A stretch of DNA of 64,000 nucleotides from Acinetobacter sp. A47. Lineage in GTDB: Bacteria > Pseudomonadota > Gammaproteobacteria > Pseudomonadales > Moraxellaceae. The notes beneath the pieces were generated by a model. The model did no database searches and had not been told where the DNA came from. It saw only the letters and a list, made by a program, of their open reading frames with translations. The stretch lies in contig NZ_JSUS01000049.1 in the NCBI RefSeq assembly GCF_000805455.1, forward strand, positions 60,429-124,428, read 5' to 3'. The position numbers were made by a program, and so were the translations under genes. This document shows positions 16,210 to 26,401 of the stretch, one piece after another. The stretch's first letter is position 1. Each line of letters begins with the position of its first letter.

Positions 16210-19200
16210 CTAAACTTTATCAGAGAGCTGTTTGGACAACTCATCCCAACGCTGTTTTGCTGCGTCCATTGCCTGCATTTTGATATGACCAAAGCCACGG
16301 ACTTCGGCAGGTAACTGCGCGATCTGTTTAGCCACGTTCAAATCATATTGTTGTGGTGCGGCAACCAGTGCTTTAACAAAGTCCATATAACGGTCACGCC
16401 ATGCCTGTTCATGGCGACGTTCTTCCTGACGTGCAAATGGATCAAGAAAAGTTTCACGAAGCCACTGTAATCGTGCAAGTAGCATCATCGGGAAACGCAT
16501 CCAGTAACCGAAGATACGTTTACGTACGTTGGTACCCAGTGTTGGAGGGGCAAGATGATACGACAAGCGTACACCACGGCCAAACTGTGACTCGACCGAT
16601 TTTTTGAAGCTTGCACCTGTAAGCAGGCGTGCAACCTCATACTCATCTTTATATGCCATTACGCGATACAGCTGTGTCGCAATTGTGGTGGCCAGCTCTT
16701 CTGGCAGTGCCTGAGCAGCCTGTTCCGCAAGCGTCTTGTATGTATCGGCATAATTAGCATTCCAGTAGTCCTGCAACCGGACTGATCGGTCGTGGATCAG
16801 TTCTGCCAGTGTTAGAGGTTTTTCCTGTTTTGGCAAACTGTCGAGGAGGCGTTTAGCCAGTTCCGGGTCGCTGGCAAGATGGCAACCTACGCGGAAAGCT
16901 TCAAGATTCTTATCGACTGCAGTACCGTTCAGCCGGATGGCTTTTTCGATACTTTCACGTAATAGCGGGACTTGTCCGGTTTGCCATGCCATGCCAAGCA
17001 AGATCTGGTTGGCAAAAATTGCATCGCCTAATACCTGTGTTGCAATACGCGCAGCAGGGAGGGAGAGCACAGTTCCTTGACGGACGCGACCACGAAGACG
17101 GTCAATCAAGTCATTGACCGGTGCATACCAGTCACGTTTATTGATAAAGTCAGAGGTCGGCGAGCCATCTTCATTGACGATCACCATGGCATCCGGTTTA
17201 AGACGTGATAAAGCGGCATTACTTCCCGCCACAATGGCATCTGCACCAATCAACAGGTCACATTGATGTTCAGGGATTTTGGTCGAGGAAATCTGTTCAT
17301 CGTCAGTGGCCAGCTGGATATAGGAGTAAACCGTACCTCCTTTTTGTGCCAGTCCGGCCATGTCCATGACCCGGGTGGCCTTACCTTCCAGATGTGCTGC
17401 CATACCCAGTAAAGCACCGACCGTCACTACGCCAGTACCGCCCACACCACCGACCATGATCCGGCTTGGAATGTCATGCAGTTGCGGAATGACGGGCCGC
17501 TCAGGCCAGCCTGTGGCAAAACCCTCAAACTTGGCCGGACGTTTCATATCCCGGGTGTGTACCGTCACAAAACTCGGGCAGAAACCTTCCACACAGGTGA
17601 AATCCTTATTACAACTGCTCTGGTTAATCTGGCGTTTGGTGCCTAATGGCGTTTCCACAGGCTCAATTGACAGGCAGTTGGACTGTTTGGAACAATCACC
17701 GCAGCCTTCACAGATATCACTATTGATAAACAGGCGTTGGGCCGGGTCGGGGTACATATCGCGTTTACGGCGACGACGTTTTTCACTGGCACAGGTTTGT
17801 ACATAAATCAGGGCAGTCACACCTGAAATCTCACGTAATTGACGTTGCACCGCATCCAGATCATTCCGGTGACGGATTTCTACATTAGGTGCAAGGTGTT
17901 CTTCGGCATGTATCAGTTCCGGCTCATCGGTCACAATCACCTGTTTTTTGATGCCTTCGGCATCCAGCTGGCGCGTCAGCTGTGCAACACTCAAATGTCC
18001 ATCGACATGCTGACCACCAGTCATGGCCACTGCATCGTTATAGAGGATTTTATAGGTAATATTGATATTGGCCGCAATGGCTTGCCGAATCGCCAGGTAG
18101 CCGGAATGGAAATAGGTGCCGTCACCAAGATTGGCAAAAATATGCTTCTCGTTGGTAAAATGCGAGGCACCCGCCCAGCTTACACCTTCACCGCCCATTT
18201 GCGAGAAGGTTTCAGTCCCACGGTCTAGTGACACCGCAATATAGTGACAACCGATACCGCCTAAGGCGCGACTGCCTTCTGGAACCACCGTGGAGGTGTT
18301 GTGCGGACAGCCACTACAGAAATACGGTTTTCGTTCGGCCAGATCCAGCACACGGCGTGATTCCTGTTCTGCTTTTTGCAGTAAATCAACACGATCCTGA
18401 ATTTGCTGTTTTAAACTTTCAGGCAGCTCCAGTTGCAGAAAACGCGCCGCCAGCATCTTGGCTATCGGTTCAGGCTGGAACTCATAATGTCCAATCAGCG
18501 GGGCTTCTTCGATTGAGGTACTCCATTCACCCTTACCATGAATGGCCTTGCCAATTACACGTGGCCGTTGCCCATCAGGCAGGGAATACAGTTCATCCTT
18601 GATTTGTGCTTCAATGATCGGACGTTTCTCTTCAACCACAATCAGTTCTTGCAACCCTTTGGCAAACTCACGAATCCCTTGTGGTTCCAGAGGCCAGATC
18701 AGCCCGACCTGATAGACACGCAGCCCCAGCTGTTGAGCGGTTTCATCTTCAATACCCAGAATACGCAAGGCTTCAATAGTATCGAGATAGCCTTTACCGC
18801 TGGCCACAATCCCGATACGGGCATGGTCACACGGCCAAGTCACGCGATTGAGCTGATTGGCACGGGCATAGGCCAGCACGGCAGGCAGGCGGTGTTGATA
18901 CAGACGCTGTTCTTGCTGGATACCATGATCTGGCCAGCGGATATGTACGCCATCTTCTGGGAATTTGACCTCAGGCAAGATAGGAACCACACGGTCCAGA
19001 TCGACCTGAACAGAAGCCGAAGTTTCAACAATTTCACTGACCAGTTTCATGGATGTCCAGACGCCGGCAAAACGTGACATGGCTACCGCATGTACACCCA
19101 GATCAAGAATATGCTGTACCGAAGTCGGATAAAAAATCGGAATGCCACAACCGATCATGACATGTTCGGATTGATGCGGCACAGTGGAGGATTTACAGGA

Positions 19201-19677
19201 ATGATCATCGCCAAACAGCGCAACAACACCGCCATGTGGTGCAGTGCCGGCCAGGTTGGCATGCCGCAGCACATCGCCAGAACGGTCAACCCCCGGGCCT
19301 TTGCCATACCACCACGAGGTGACACCATCATATTTTCCCTGACCTGCCAGATTGGCTTGCTGGGTACCCCAGATGGCAGTTGCAGCTAAATCTTCATTGA
19401 TACCGGGTTGAAAGACGACATGGTGATCCTTGAGAATACCGCCAATTTGCCAAAGAAAATTATCATAATTCCCGACCGGGGAACCGCGATAACCAGAAAT
19501 AAAACCGGCAGTGTGCAGTCCGTTCAATTCATCACGGCGAGTCTGTGCCAGAGGTAAGCGAACGAGTGCCTGAATGCCTGTCATATAGGCTGAACCGTGA
19601 TCACTGATATATTTATCGTCCAGCGACACATCCTTGGTGGCAATAATTTTTGGAGTAACTTTTGTCGCTATATTCAT
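16210..19677 (-). CDS. Indolepyruvate ferredoxin oxidoreductase, fused IorA-IorB
   Basis: A 1155-residue fused 2-oxoacid:ferredoxin oxidoreductase. The N-terminal pyrimidine-binding half is followed by a CSGCPHNTS-like cysteine motif (CPHNTSTVVPEGSRAL). The TPP site is NLGDGTYFHSG with NDAVAMTGGQ. A cysteine-rich iron-sulfur region follows (CEGCGDCSKQSNC, later CNKDFTCVEGFC). The C-terminal gamma domain begins VGGVGGTGVVTVG. The family decarboxylates arylpyruvates or branched 2-oxoacids to acyl-CoA. AGGAG lies 7 nt before the start. It is convergent to the broken dehydrogenase and divergent from a LysR gene that probably controls it. Confidence 0.88.
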   Translation of the reverse strand: MNIATKVTPKIIATKDVSLDDKYISDHGSAYMTGIQALVRLPLAQTRRDELNGLHTAGFISGYRGSPVGNYDNFLWQIGGILKDHHVVFQPGINEDLAATAIWGTQQANLAGQGKYDGVTSWWYGKGPGVDRSGDVLRHANLAGTAPHGGVVALFGDDHSCKSSTVPHQSEHVMIGCGIPIFYPTSVQHILDLGVHAVAMSRFAGVWTSMKLVSEIVETSASVQVDLDRVVPILPEVKFPEDGVHIRWPDHGIQQEQRLYQHRLPAVLAYARANQLNRVTWPCDHARIGIVASGKGYLDTIEALRILGIEDETAQQLGLRVYQVGLIWPLEPQGIREFAKGLQELIVVEEKRPIIEAQIKDELYSLPDGQRPRVIGKAIHGKGEWSTSIEEAPLIGHYEFQPEPIAKMLAARFLQLELPESLKQQIQDRVDLLQKAEQESRRVLDLAERKPYFCSGCPHNTSTVVPEGSRALGGIGCHYIAVSLDRGTETFSQMGGEGVSWAGASHFTNEKHIFANLGDGTYFHSGYLAIRQAIAANINITYKILYNDAVAMTGGQHVDGHLSVAQLTRQLDAEGIKKQVIVTDEPELIHAEEHLAPNVEIRHRNDLDAVQRQLREISGVTALIYVQTCASEKRRRRKRDMYPDPAQRLFINSDICEGCGDCSKQSNCLSIEPVETPLGTKRQINQSSCNKDFTCVEGFCPSFVTVHTRDMKRPAKFEGFATGWPERPVIPQLHDIPSRIMVGGVGGTGVVTVGALLGMAAHLEGKATRVMDMAGLAQKGGTVYSYIQLATDDEQISSTKIPEHQCDLLIGADAIVAGSNAALSRLKPDAMVIVNEDGSPTSDFINKRDWYAPVNDLIDRLRGRVRQGTVLSLPAARIATQVLGDAIFANQILLGMAWQTGQVPLLRESIEKAIRLNGTAVDKNLEAFRVGCHLASDPELAKRLLDSLPKQEKPLTLAELIHDRSVRLQDYWNANYADTYKTLAEQAAQALPEELATTIATQLYRVMAYKDEYEVARLLTGASFKKSVESQFGRGVRLSYHLAPPTLGTNVRKRIFGYWMRFPMMLLARLQWLRETFLDPFARQEERRHEQAWRDRYMDFVKALVAAPQQYDLNVAKQIAQLPAEVRGFGHIKMQAMDAAKQRWDELSKQLSDKV

Positions 19678-19699
19678 TTATATCTCCTTAGAATTGTAT

Positions 19700-19713
19700 G
19701 TAGTTTGAACTAC
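19700..19713. promoter_or_regulatory. Inverted repeat between IOR and LysR genes
   Basis: GTAGTTTGAACTAC has 6-bp perfect arms around TG, 23 bp upstream of the IOR start. A second, weaker dyad TGTATGTACA lies at 19805-19814. LysR proteins often bind two such sites in a divergent promoter, so these are candidate sites for the adjacent regulator. Confidence 0.45.
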
Positions 19714-19850
19714 TTGTTTTTTTCAACATCCGGTTGAATATTTGGAGCAAGTACATCATAAGAAAAAAGATTGAACAGTCCGGGTTAAAAAAAGAGCTGA
19801 TCAATGTATGTACATTAATGTCATTGTGGTAGATCCAAACTGGTGCAACA

Positions 19851-20819
19851 ATGCGTAATTTAGAAAAAGATATTTACGTTATGCGCAAAAATCTTGAGGG
19901 TGGACTATTGCATGCCATGCATGCTTTCCTGAAAGTGATTGATAGCGGCAGTTTCACGGCTGCTGCCGAACAGATGGAGCTGACAACAGCGCAGGTTTCG
20001 CGGTTAATTAGCGAACTGGAGGGGCGTTTAGGTACAAAACTCCTACAACGCTCCACCCGGCAACATGCCCTGACCGAGATTGGGGAGGCTTATGCCGAGC
20101 AGTGTCGTCAGGTTTTGGCGATGGTGGAGGAAGCTGAAGCACAGGCCATGGGCATGGCCACCAAGCCGCAAGGACGGTTACGGGTGCTGAGTATGGCCAG
20201 CTTTGGTCATCATTATCTGGCTCCGATGATGGCGGAGTTCTGTCAAACCTATCCTGACCTGACGGTAGAGTATCGAACCTCGCAAAATGTACCTGATCTT
20301 TTAGGCAAGGGCATTGATGTCAGTCTTTACCTGACTGAATCTCTGGCAGATTCGCGCTTTGTAGCACGCCGTATTGGTACGATCTTTTCGGTGTTATGTG
20401 CTTCACCTGCCTATCTGGAAAAGCATGGTGAACCGCACACACTGGATGATTTGCAGCAACATGCCTGTTTACGTCTGGTCAATCCATCCATCACCCCGCA
20501 ATGGCACCTGACCAGTGAAAATAGCTGTTCCTATCAGATTGATATCAATGGCCCATTGATTGCAGATACGCCTGAATTGCTGCTGGATGTGGTACAACAG
20601 GATATGGGCATTGCCTTGCTGCCTACCTTTTCAGCGATTGATGCCATACGGGCAGGGCGGTTACGCCGTATCCTACCGGACTGGCGTTCGCCTGATATCG
20701 GGGTGTATACCTTGTTGCCGTCACGGGATTTTGTCGATGTCAAAACACGAACCTGGCTGGAGTGGGTAGAGCAATATGTTTCTCCAAAAATACAGCAAGA
20801 TACGGATTATTTTTTATAA
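19851..20819 (+). CDS. LysR-family transcriptional regulator
   Basis: A 322-residue LysR protein. The N-terminal winged HTH (FTAAAEQMELTTAQVSRLI) lies around residues 35-55, followed by the linker helix and a periplasmic-binding-like effector domain. Starts at 19851 or 19881 are both possible; the extra residues are not part of the HTH. It is divergent from the fused IOR gene with a 173-bp gap holding two dyads, so IOR is the likely target. Confidence 0.85.
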   Translation: MRNLEKDIYVMRKNLEGGLLHAMHAFLKVIDSGSFTAAAEQMELTTAQVSRLISELEGRLGTKLLQRSTRQHALTEIGEAYAEQCRQVLAMVEEAEAQAMGMATKPQGRLRVLSMASFGHHYLAPMMAEFCQTYPDLTVEYRTSQNVPDLLGKGIDVSLYLTESLADSRFVARRIGTIFSVLCASPAYLEKHGEPHTLDDLQQHACLRLVNPSITPQWHLTSENSCSYQIDINGPLIADTPELLLDVVQQDMGIALLPTFSAIDAIRAGRLRRILPDWRSPDIGVYTLLPSRDFVDVKTRTWLEWVEQYVSPKIQQDTDYFL

Positions 20820-20877
20820 ATGATGTGAGGCGTGATAATAAAGGAACCAAAAAATAAGAATTAAAACTAAAAGTAGA

Positions 20878-20903
20878 AAATGCTTCTTTAGAAAGAGGCA
20901 TTT
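20878..20903 (-). terminator. Strong hairpin, probable terminator of the liu operon
   Basis: A 12-bp stem (one G-U pair) of AAATGCTTCTTT against AAAGAGGCATTT lies between the convergent LysR and liuE genes. On the minus strand it is followed by a T-rich stretch (TTTTCTACTTTT), so it suits termination of the liu transcript about 150 bp after liuE. On the plus strand no U-tract follows. A further 13-bp dyad GGGATTTAATCCC lies at 20944-20956. Confidence 0.55.
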
Positions 20904-21054
20904 CATACCGAGATAAATGATAAATTTTAAAAAAATTGTATGAGGGATTTAATCCCAATTTCTGAATGAAATGAGATAAAGATGAGAGAGGATGATCCGG
21001 TACTTTGCCTAATATTAAGCCTTATACCAGATGCTGAGCTATTTTAATTTATTA

Positions 21055-21957
21055 TTAGGCACATTTTGTTTGCCAATACGCATTGGCATAATTTGACAGG
21101 CTTTTCCGGTTGAGTACATGGCTAATATTCTGGCTGGCCTGCATCAGCTTTTCTAGATCAATCCCGGTTTCAAAGCCCATGTTTGATAATAGATAGAACA
21201 AATCTTCGGTCGCGACATTACCCGATGCGCCTTTGGCATAAGGGCAGCCACCAAGACCTGCAAGGGATGAATCAAAAACACGTATGCCTTGCTGTAGGGA
21301 CTGATAAATATTGGCAATCGCCATGCCATAAGTATTGTGAAAATGCCCAGCCAGAACCTTGCTGTCCAGTTCAGCCAGACAGGCTTGCCAGACTTTCTGA
21401 ACGCGATCTGGGGTCGCTGTACCGATGGTTTCGCCTAGAGACACTTCATAGCAGCCCATGTCATACAGCCGTTTCACGACGTTGACCACTTGCTCAGGTG
21501 CAATTGCACCTTCATAAGGACAGTCGACTATACACGAGACATAGCCACGTACACGGATGTTGTGTGCTTTGGCTGCGGTCATGACATCGCTAAATTTCTC
21601 AAGACTTTCCTCGATTGAGCAGTTGATATTTTTGCGGGTAAAGCTTTCCGAAGCAGCGGTAAACACCGCGACCTCTTTGCAGCCTACCGCCTGAGCCGTT
21701 TCAAAACCTTTGATATTGGGGGTAAGCAGGCTAAATTGCACATCGTTTGTCTGAGGTAACAGCTTAAAGAGCTCGTCACTCTGTGCCATTTGCGGCACCC
21801 ATTTTGCCGACACACAGGAACCGACTTCAATGGATTTTAGGCCGGCACGGATCAGGTCGTGAATGAAGTTGAAGCGTTGTTCCACCGTCAAGGCCTGCTT
21901 TTCGTTTTGCAGACCGTCTCGGGGGCCGACCTCCATGATTTTGACAAACTCGCTCAT
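21055..21957 (-). CDS. liuE: Hydroxymethylglutaryl-CoA lyase
   Basis: A 300-residue HMG-CoA lyase: N-terminal EVGPRDGLQNE, the conserved SIEVGSCVSAKWVPQM, and the C-terminal signature GGCPYAKGASGNVATED with the active-site cysteine. It splits 3-hydroxy-3-methylglutaryl-CoA into acetyl-CoA and acetoacetate, the final step of leucine/isovalerate breakdown. Its start overlaps the liuD stop by 4 nt (ATGA), indicating coupling. Confidence 0.93.
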   Translation of the reverse strand: MSEFVKIMEVGPRDGLQNEKQALTVEQRFNFIHDLIRAGLKSIEVGSCVSAKWVPQMAQSDELFKLLPQTNDVQFSLLTPNIKGFETAQAVGCKEVAVFTAASESFTRKNINCSIEESLEKFSDVMTAAKAHNIRVRGYVSCIVDCPYEGAIAPEQVVNVVKRLYDMGCYEVSLGETIGTATPDRVQKVWQACLAELDSKVLAGHFHNTYGMAIANIYQSLQQGIRVFDSSLAGLGGCPYAKGASGNVATEDLFYLLSNMGFETGIDLEKLMQASQNISHVLNRKSLSNYANAYWQTKCA

Positions 21958-23945
21958 GCCACGTTCTCCTGAGCAGGCTGAAACTCTACAAGCTCATCGC
22001 CAGCCTTGACCTGATCACCCACTTGGAAATAGGAATCTACAATCACGCCGTCTTTAGGTGCACGGATGGTATATTCCATTTTCATGGCTTCAAGGGTCAT
22101 TAAAATATCGTCTTTCTTCACGCTATGATTGGCACTCACCAGCACTTGCGTGACCACGCCCGGCATAGGAGCTTTCAGGTGGCCTTCATCAGCATGGCTG
22201 TCTGCCTGATTAAAATCTTGGCGAATATAAGCAAACTTATAGCTTTGACCATTCTGGAACAAGGTAATGCCTTGCTGGCTCTGGTTAAAAGCCAGTTTTT
22301 GCCGGGAACCCTCAAGCTCTAACACCGCGGTATGTGTATCGAGCAATTGACCTGAAATTGGATAGCTTTGACCGTTATATTCTGCGATAAATCCCTGTCC
22401 TGCCGAGCGAATACCGATTTTAATGTGTTGATCCAGATGGTTCAGCTGAATACGGTGCTGATAAGCAATATTTAAACGCCATAGGGGTTGAGCTTGCCAA
22501 AGCTGTTTCTGGCTTGAGCAATTACTCTCGAGTTTGCTGAGAAACTCAATAAATGCTGCTGCCACGATCAGCTCGGGTTTGGTCTGTTGCGCGGTAAACA
22601 GAAAATCATGTTCACGCTGGATCAGGTTGGTATCCAGCCTAGCTTGTTTAAACGATTCGCTGCGAACAATTTTTTCTAGAAAGGCAATGTTGTTGCCTAA
22701 GCCATCGACATGGAACTGGCTGAGGGCATGTTGCATCTGAATAAGTGCCGCTTCACGGTTTTTACCCCATACGATCAGTTTGGCAATCATGGGGTCGTAA
22801 TAAGTCGTAATTTCATCGCCTTCCACAATACCGCTGTCGACACGTACATATGGGGTTTGAGTCGGGTAGTGCAGATAGTCAATTTTACCAATGGCGGGTA
22901 AAAAGCCTTTTTCTGGTTCTTCAGCGTAGATCCGTGCTTCAAGCGCATGACCGTGTATCTGTAATTCATTTTGTTGTTTTGGTAAAGCTTCGCCATAAGC
23001 GACACGAAGTTGCCATTCGACCAGATCTTCACCGGTAATCATTTCAGTCACCGGGTGCTCGACTTGTAAACGGGTATTCATTTCCATGAAATACGCGGTA
23101 CCGTCTTGTTCCACAATAAACTCAACCGTACCGGCACCAACATAATTGACCGCACGTGCAGCATCAATGGCCGCTTGCCGCATGGCATCAAGTTTTTCGC
23201 TTGGCATTTGTGGTGCAGGAGCTTCTTCGAGTACTTTTTGGTGACGGCGTTGTACCGAGCAATCACGTTCAAATAAATGTACATAGTTGCCGTGGGTATC
23301 ACCAAATACTTGTACTTCAATATGCCGTGGCTGAATCACATAACGCTCAATCAAGACGTCATCATTACCAAAGCTTGATTTGGCTTCACGTTTACACGAG
23401 GCTAAGGCATGCAGAAAATCTTCACTACGTTCAACCAGACTCATGCCTTTACCGCCGCCGCCTGCACTGGCTTTGATTAAAACCGGATAGCCAATGCGGT
23501 CTGCCTGTTGCTTTAAAAAGTCGGCATCTTGGTTGCTACCGTGATAACCCGGTGTTAAAGGAACACCTGCTTTTTCCATGAGGGCTTTAGAGGTCGCTTT
23601 TAAGCCCATCGCCAGAATGGCTTCCACAGGAGGGCCGATAAAGCAAATATTGTGTTGCTGGCAAGCGCGGGCAAACTGGTCATTTTCAGACAGGAAACCG
23701 TAGCCTGGGTGAATCGCTTGGCTACCTGTATCAATTGCTGCCTGAATAATACGCTCTACCTGTAAATAACTTTGCGTCGCAGGGGACTGGCCAATATAAA
23801 CTGCTTCATCTGCCAGTTTGACATGCTGTGCCTTGGCATCTGCATCGGAGTAAACCGCAACCGTTGCAATACCCAGTTTTTTTGCGGTGCGAATTACACG
23901 GCAGGCAATCTCGCCACGGTTTGCAATTAGAATCTTTTCAAACAT
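21954..23945 (-). CDS. liuD: 3-methylcrotonyl-CoA carboxylase, biotin-containing alpha subunit
   Basis: A 663-residue biotin carboxylase. It has the N-terminal FEKILIANRGEIACRVIRTA, the ATP-grasp glycine-rich loop KASAGGGGKGM, catalytic-domain MEMNTRLQVEHPVTE, and the biotin attachment motif LEAMKMEYTI near the C-terminus. It carboxylates biotin with bicarbonate and ATP for transfer by LiuB to 3-methylcrotonyl-CoA. The liuB and liuC neighbours set the substrate; by sequence alone it could also be a geranyl- or propionyl-CoA carboxylase. Confidence 0.92.
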   Translation of the reverse strand: MFEKILIANRGEIACRVIRTAKKLGIATVAVYSDADAKAQHVKLADEAVYIGQSPATQSYLQVERIIQAAIDTGSQAIHPGYGFLSENDQFARACQQHNICFIGPPVEAILAMGLKATSKALMEKAGVPLTPGYHGSNQDADFLKQQADRIGYPVLIKASAGGGGKGMSLVERSEDFLHALASCKREAKSSFGNDDVLIERYVIQPRHIEVQVFGDTHGNYVHLFERDCSVQRRHQKVLEEAPAPQMPSEKLDAMRQAAIDAARAVNYVGAGTVEFIVEQDGTAYFMEMNTRLQVEHPVTEMITGEDLVEWQLRVAYGEALPKQQNELQIHGHALEARIYAEEPEKGFLPAIGKIDYLHYPTQTPYVRVDSGIVEGDEITTYYDPMIAKLIVWGKNREAALIQMQHALSQFHVDGLGNNIAFLEKIVRSESFKQARLDTNLIQREHDFLFTAQQTKPELIVAAAFIEFLSKLESNCSSQKQLWQAQPLWRLNIAYQHRIQLNHLDQHIKIGIRSAGQGFIAEYNGQSYPISGQLLDTHTAVLELEGSRQKLAFNQSQQGITLFQNGQSYKFAYIRQDFNQADSHADEGHLKAPMPGVVTQVLVSANHSVKKDDILMTLEAMKMEYTIRAPKDGVIVDSYFQVGDQVKAGDELVEFQPAQENVA

Positions 23946-23950
23946 GGTCT

Positions 23951-24772
23951 TTATCCTTGATTGTTATTGTTGTTATTCGGCTGAGAAATCCAGACAGGCT
24001 GATGCTTATTCAAGAACGCATTTAATCCGGCTTTGGCTTCACTGCCTTGGCGAACTTGCGCAATATGCTGTGCAGTCTTGTGTAGCAGGTCATTGCTCAT
24101 GGTCTGGTTGCTCACCATTTGAATGAGTTGTTTTGAGGCCGCTTGCGCAGACGGGCCACCGAGCAGCAATGCATCAACAATCTCTTGAACTTTTTTATCC
24201 AGGTCTTCGGCATCTGCGACTTCATGTGCCAAACCGATCTGTTTGGCTTCACGTGCCGAAATCCGCTCGGCAGTCAAGAAATAACGGGAAGCCTGCCGAG
24301 CACCAATTGCCCGAATCACATAGGGACTGATGGTCGAGGGGGCAAGGCCTAAACGAACTTCAGAGGTTGCAAACTTGGCGTCGGTGCTGGCAATACAGAT
24401 ATCGCAGGCCGAAGCCAGCCCCATACCACCACCAAAGGCGATACCATGTACACGGGCAATGGTCGGTTGTTTCAGCGTGGCCAGTGCATCCAACATGTGC
24501 GCCAGTTTTAAGGCATCGGCTTCATTTTCTGCCGAAGAGGCCTGACCTGCCTGTTTCATCCAGTTGAGGTCGGCACCTGCCGAAAAGCTCTTGCCACGGC
24601 CTGCCAGAACCACCACACGGATATCATCACGTGTATTGAGATCGTTAAAGCAGGTATGCAATTCTTCAATGACGATTGTATTAAAGGCATTGTGCAATTC
24701 AGGGCGGTTCAGCCACACATAGGCAACCTGATCGTGTTGTTCGAGTTGTAAAAATTGATAGCGCATAGACAC
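23951..24772 (-). CDS. liuC: 3-methylglutaconyl-CoA hydratase (enoyl-CoA hydratase family)
   Basis: A 273-residue crotonase. The first motif is KSFSAGADLNWMKQAGQ, typical of methylglutaconyl-CoA hydratases (N-W-M after the ADL), and the second is HGIAFGGGMGLASACDI. EVRLGLAPSTISPYVI follows. It hydrates 3-methylglutaconyl-CoA to HMG-CoA. The C-terminal tail ends in a run of asparagines. It lies 5 bp upstream of liuD and 3 bp after liuB. Confidence 0.9.
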   Translation of the reverse strand: MSMRYQFLQLEQHDQVAYVWLNRPELHNAFNTIVIEELHTCFNDLNTRDDIRVVVLAGRGKSFSAGADLNWMKQAGQASSAENEADALKLAHMLDALATLKQPTIARVHGIAFGGGMGLASACDICIASTDAKFATSEVRLGLAPSTISPYVIRAIGARQASRYFLTAERISAREAKQIGLAHEVADAEDLDKKVQEIVDALLLGGPSAQAASKQLIQMVSNQTMSNDLLHKTAQHIAQVRQGSEAKAGLNAFLNKHQPVWISQPNNNNNNQG

Positions 24773-24775
24773 CTC

Positions 24776-26386
24776 TTACATGCGGAACACGCCAAATCTG
24801 GTTGGCTGGATTGGCGCATTCATCGCAGCCGCAAGACTCAGTCCCAGCACATGACGGGTTTGTGCCGGATCGATCACACCATCATCCCAGAGGCGGGCAG
24901 AAGCATAGTATGGATGGCCTTGGCGCTCGTATTGTTCACGAATCGGTTGTTTAAATTCGTCTTCCTGTTGCGCTGACCACTCGCCACCTTTTTGCTCAAT
25001 CTGGTCACGCTTCAAGGTCGAGAGGACGCTTGCGGCCTGTTCGCCGCCCATCACAGAAATACGCGAGTTGGGCCATGTCCATAAAAAGCGGGGTGAATAA
25101 GCACGGCCGCACATCCCGTAGTTACCTGCACCAAATGAACCGCCAATAATCAGGGTCAGTTTAGGTACATTGGCAGTGGCGACGGCCATCACCAGTTTGG
25201 CACCATTTTTGGCAATCCCTTCATTTTCATACTGGCGACCGACCATGAAGCCGGTAATATTTTGCAGGAATAACAAAGGAATATTGCGTTGTGTACACAG
25301 TTCAATAAAGTGCGCACCTTTTTGTGCAGACTCGGAAAATAAAATCCCGTTATTGGCAATAATCCCGACCGGCATGCCATAAAGCGAAGCAAATCCGGTA
25401 ATCAAGGTCGTGCCAAAGCGTGCCTTGAATTCATCAAAACGTGAGCCGTCTACAATACGGGCAATCACTTCACGCACATCAAACGGTTTACGTGCATCAT
25501 TTGGCACCACGCCATAGAGTTCCGACGCATCAAACAACGGTTCATCAATTTGTTTATTTAACTCATTTGGCTTTTTATTGAGGTTTGCAACAATGTTCCG
25601 TGCTATGGCTATGGCATGTTCATCATTTTCAGCCAGATGATCTGCCACACCTGACAGGCGGGTATGGACATCGCCACCGCCTAAATCCTCACTGCTGACC
25701 ACTTCGCCAGTCGCGGCCTTGACCAGAGGAGGGCCACCTAAGAAAATGGTGCCTTGATTGCGGACAATAATGGTTTCATCGGACATGGCCGGTACATAGG
25801 CACCACCAGCGGTACAACTGCCCATGACCACCGCAATCTGGGCAATTCCCAGACTCGACATACGGGCCTGATTATAGAAAATACGTCCAAAGTGATCACG
25901 GTCGGGGAAGACCTCGTCCTGCATTGGTAAGAATGCACCGCCTGAATCGACCAGATAAATACACGGCAGGTGATTCTGTTCGGCAATCTCCTGGGCACGT
26001 AAATGTTTTTTCACTGTAAGCGGATAATAGGTGCCGCCTTTTACCGTTGCATCATTGGCGACGATCATGCAGGTCACGCCATTGACCTGCCCAATCCCGG
26101 CAATCACGCCAGCCGCCGGAATATCATCTTCATAAACCTGATAGGCTGCCAGTTGACCAATTTCTAAAAACGCGCTACCAACATCAATCAGCTGGTCAAT
26201 CCGGTCACGTGGTAACAGTTTTCCTCTGGCCAGATGTTTTTGACGGGCATTTTCACCACCACCAAGCGAGACTTTTTGCGCCACCTGTTGAAGGTCTGCA
26301 ACCAAAGCCTGCATGGCTTGCTGGTTGGCTTTAAAGTCTTCGCTCCGGACATTGATCTTGCTGTGTAACTGGTTCATACGCTGCAT
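24776..26386 (-). CDS. liuB: 3-methylcrotonyl-CoA carboxylase, carboxyltransferase beta subunit
   Basis: A 536-residue acyl-CoA carboxyltransferase. Features are the N-terminal [20 protein letters not shown], the oxyanion-hole segments [16 protein letters not shown] and [17 protein letters not shown], and [12 protein letters not shown]. It transfers the carboxyl group from biotin on LiuD to 3-methylcrotonyl-CoA. Its length and motifs match MCC beta rather than propionyl-CoA carboxylase beta. It follows liuA by 15 bp. Confidence 0.92.
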   Translation of the reverse strand: MQRMNQLHSKINVRSEDFKANQQAMQALVADLQQVAQKVSLGGGENARQKHLARGKLLPRDRIDQLIDVGSAFLEIGQLAAYQVYEDDIPAAGVIAGIGQVNGVTCMIVANDATVKGGTYYPLTVKKHLRAQEIAEQNHLPCIYLVDSGGAFLPMQDEVFPDRDHFGRIFYNQARMSSLGIAQIAVVMGSCTAGGAYVPAMSDETIIVRNQGTIFLGGPPLVKAATGEVVSSEDLGGGDVHTRLSGVADHLAENDEHAIAIARNIVANLNKKPNELNKQIDEPLFDASELYGVVPNDARKPFDVREVIARIVDGSRFDEFKARFGTTLITGFASLYGMPVGIIANNGILFSESAQKGAHFIELCTQRNIPLLFLQNITGFMVGRQYENEGIAKNGAKLVMAVATANVPKLTLIIGGSFGAGNYGMCGRAYSPRFLWTWPNSRISVMGGEQAASVLSTLKRDQIEQKGGEWSAQQEDEFKQPIREQYERQGHPYYASARLWDDGVIDPAQTRHVLGLSLAAAMNAPIQPTRFGVFRM

Positions 26387-26401
26387 CCTGATTTATCATT
26401 A

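Noticed and set aside
18538..19077. 179-residue plus-strand frame inside the IOR gene
   Set aside because: The frame is complementary to conserved IOR sequence and shows no domain; it exists because of codon bias of the real gene.
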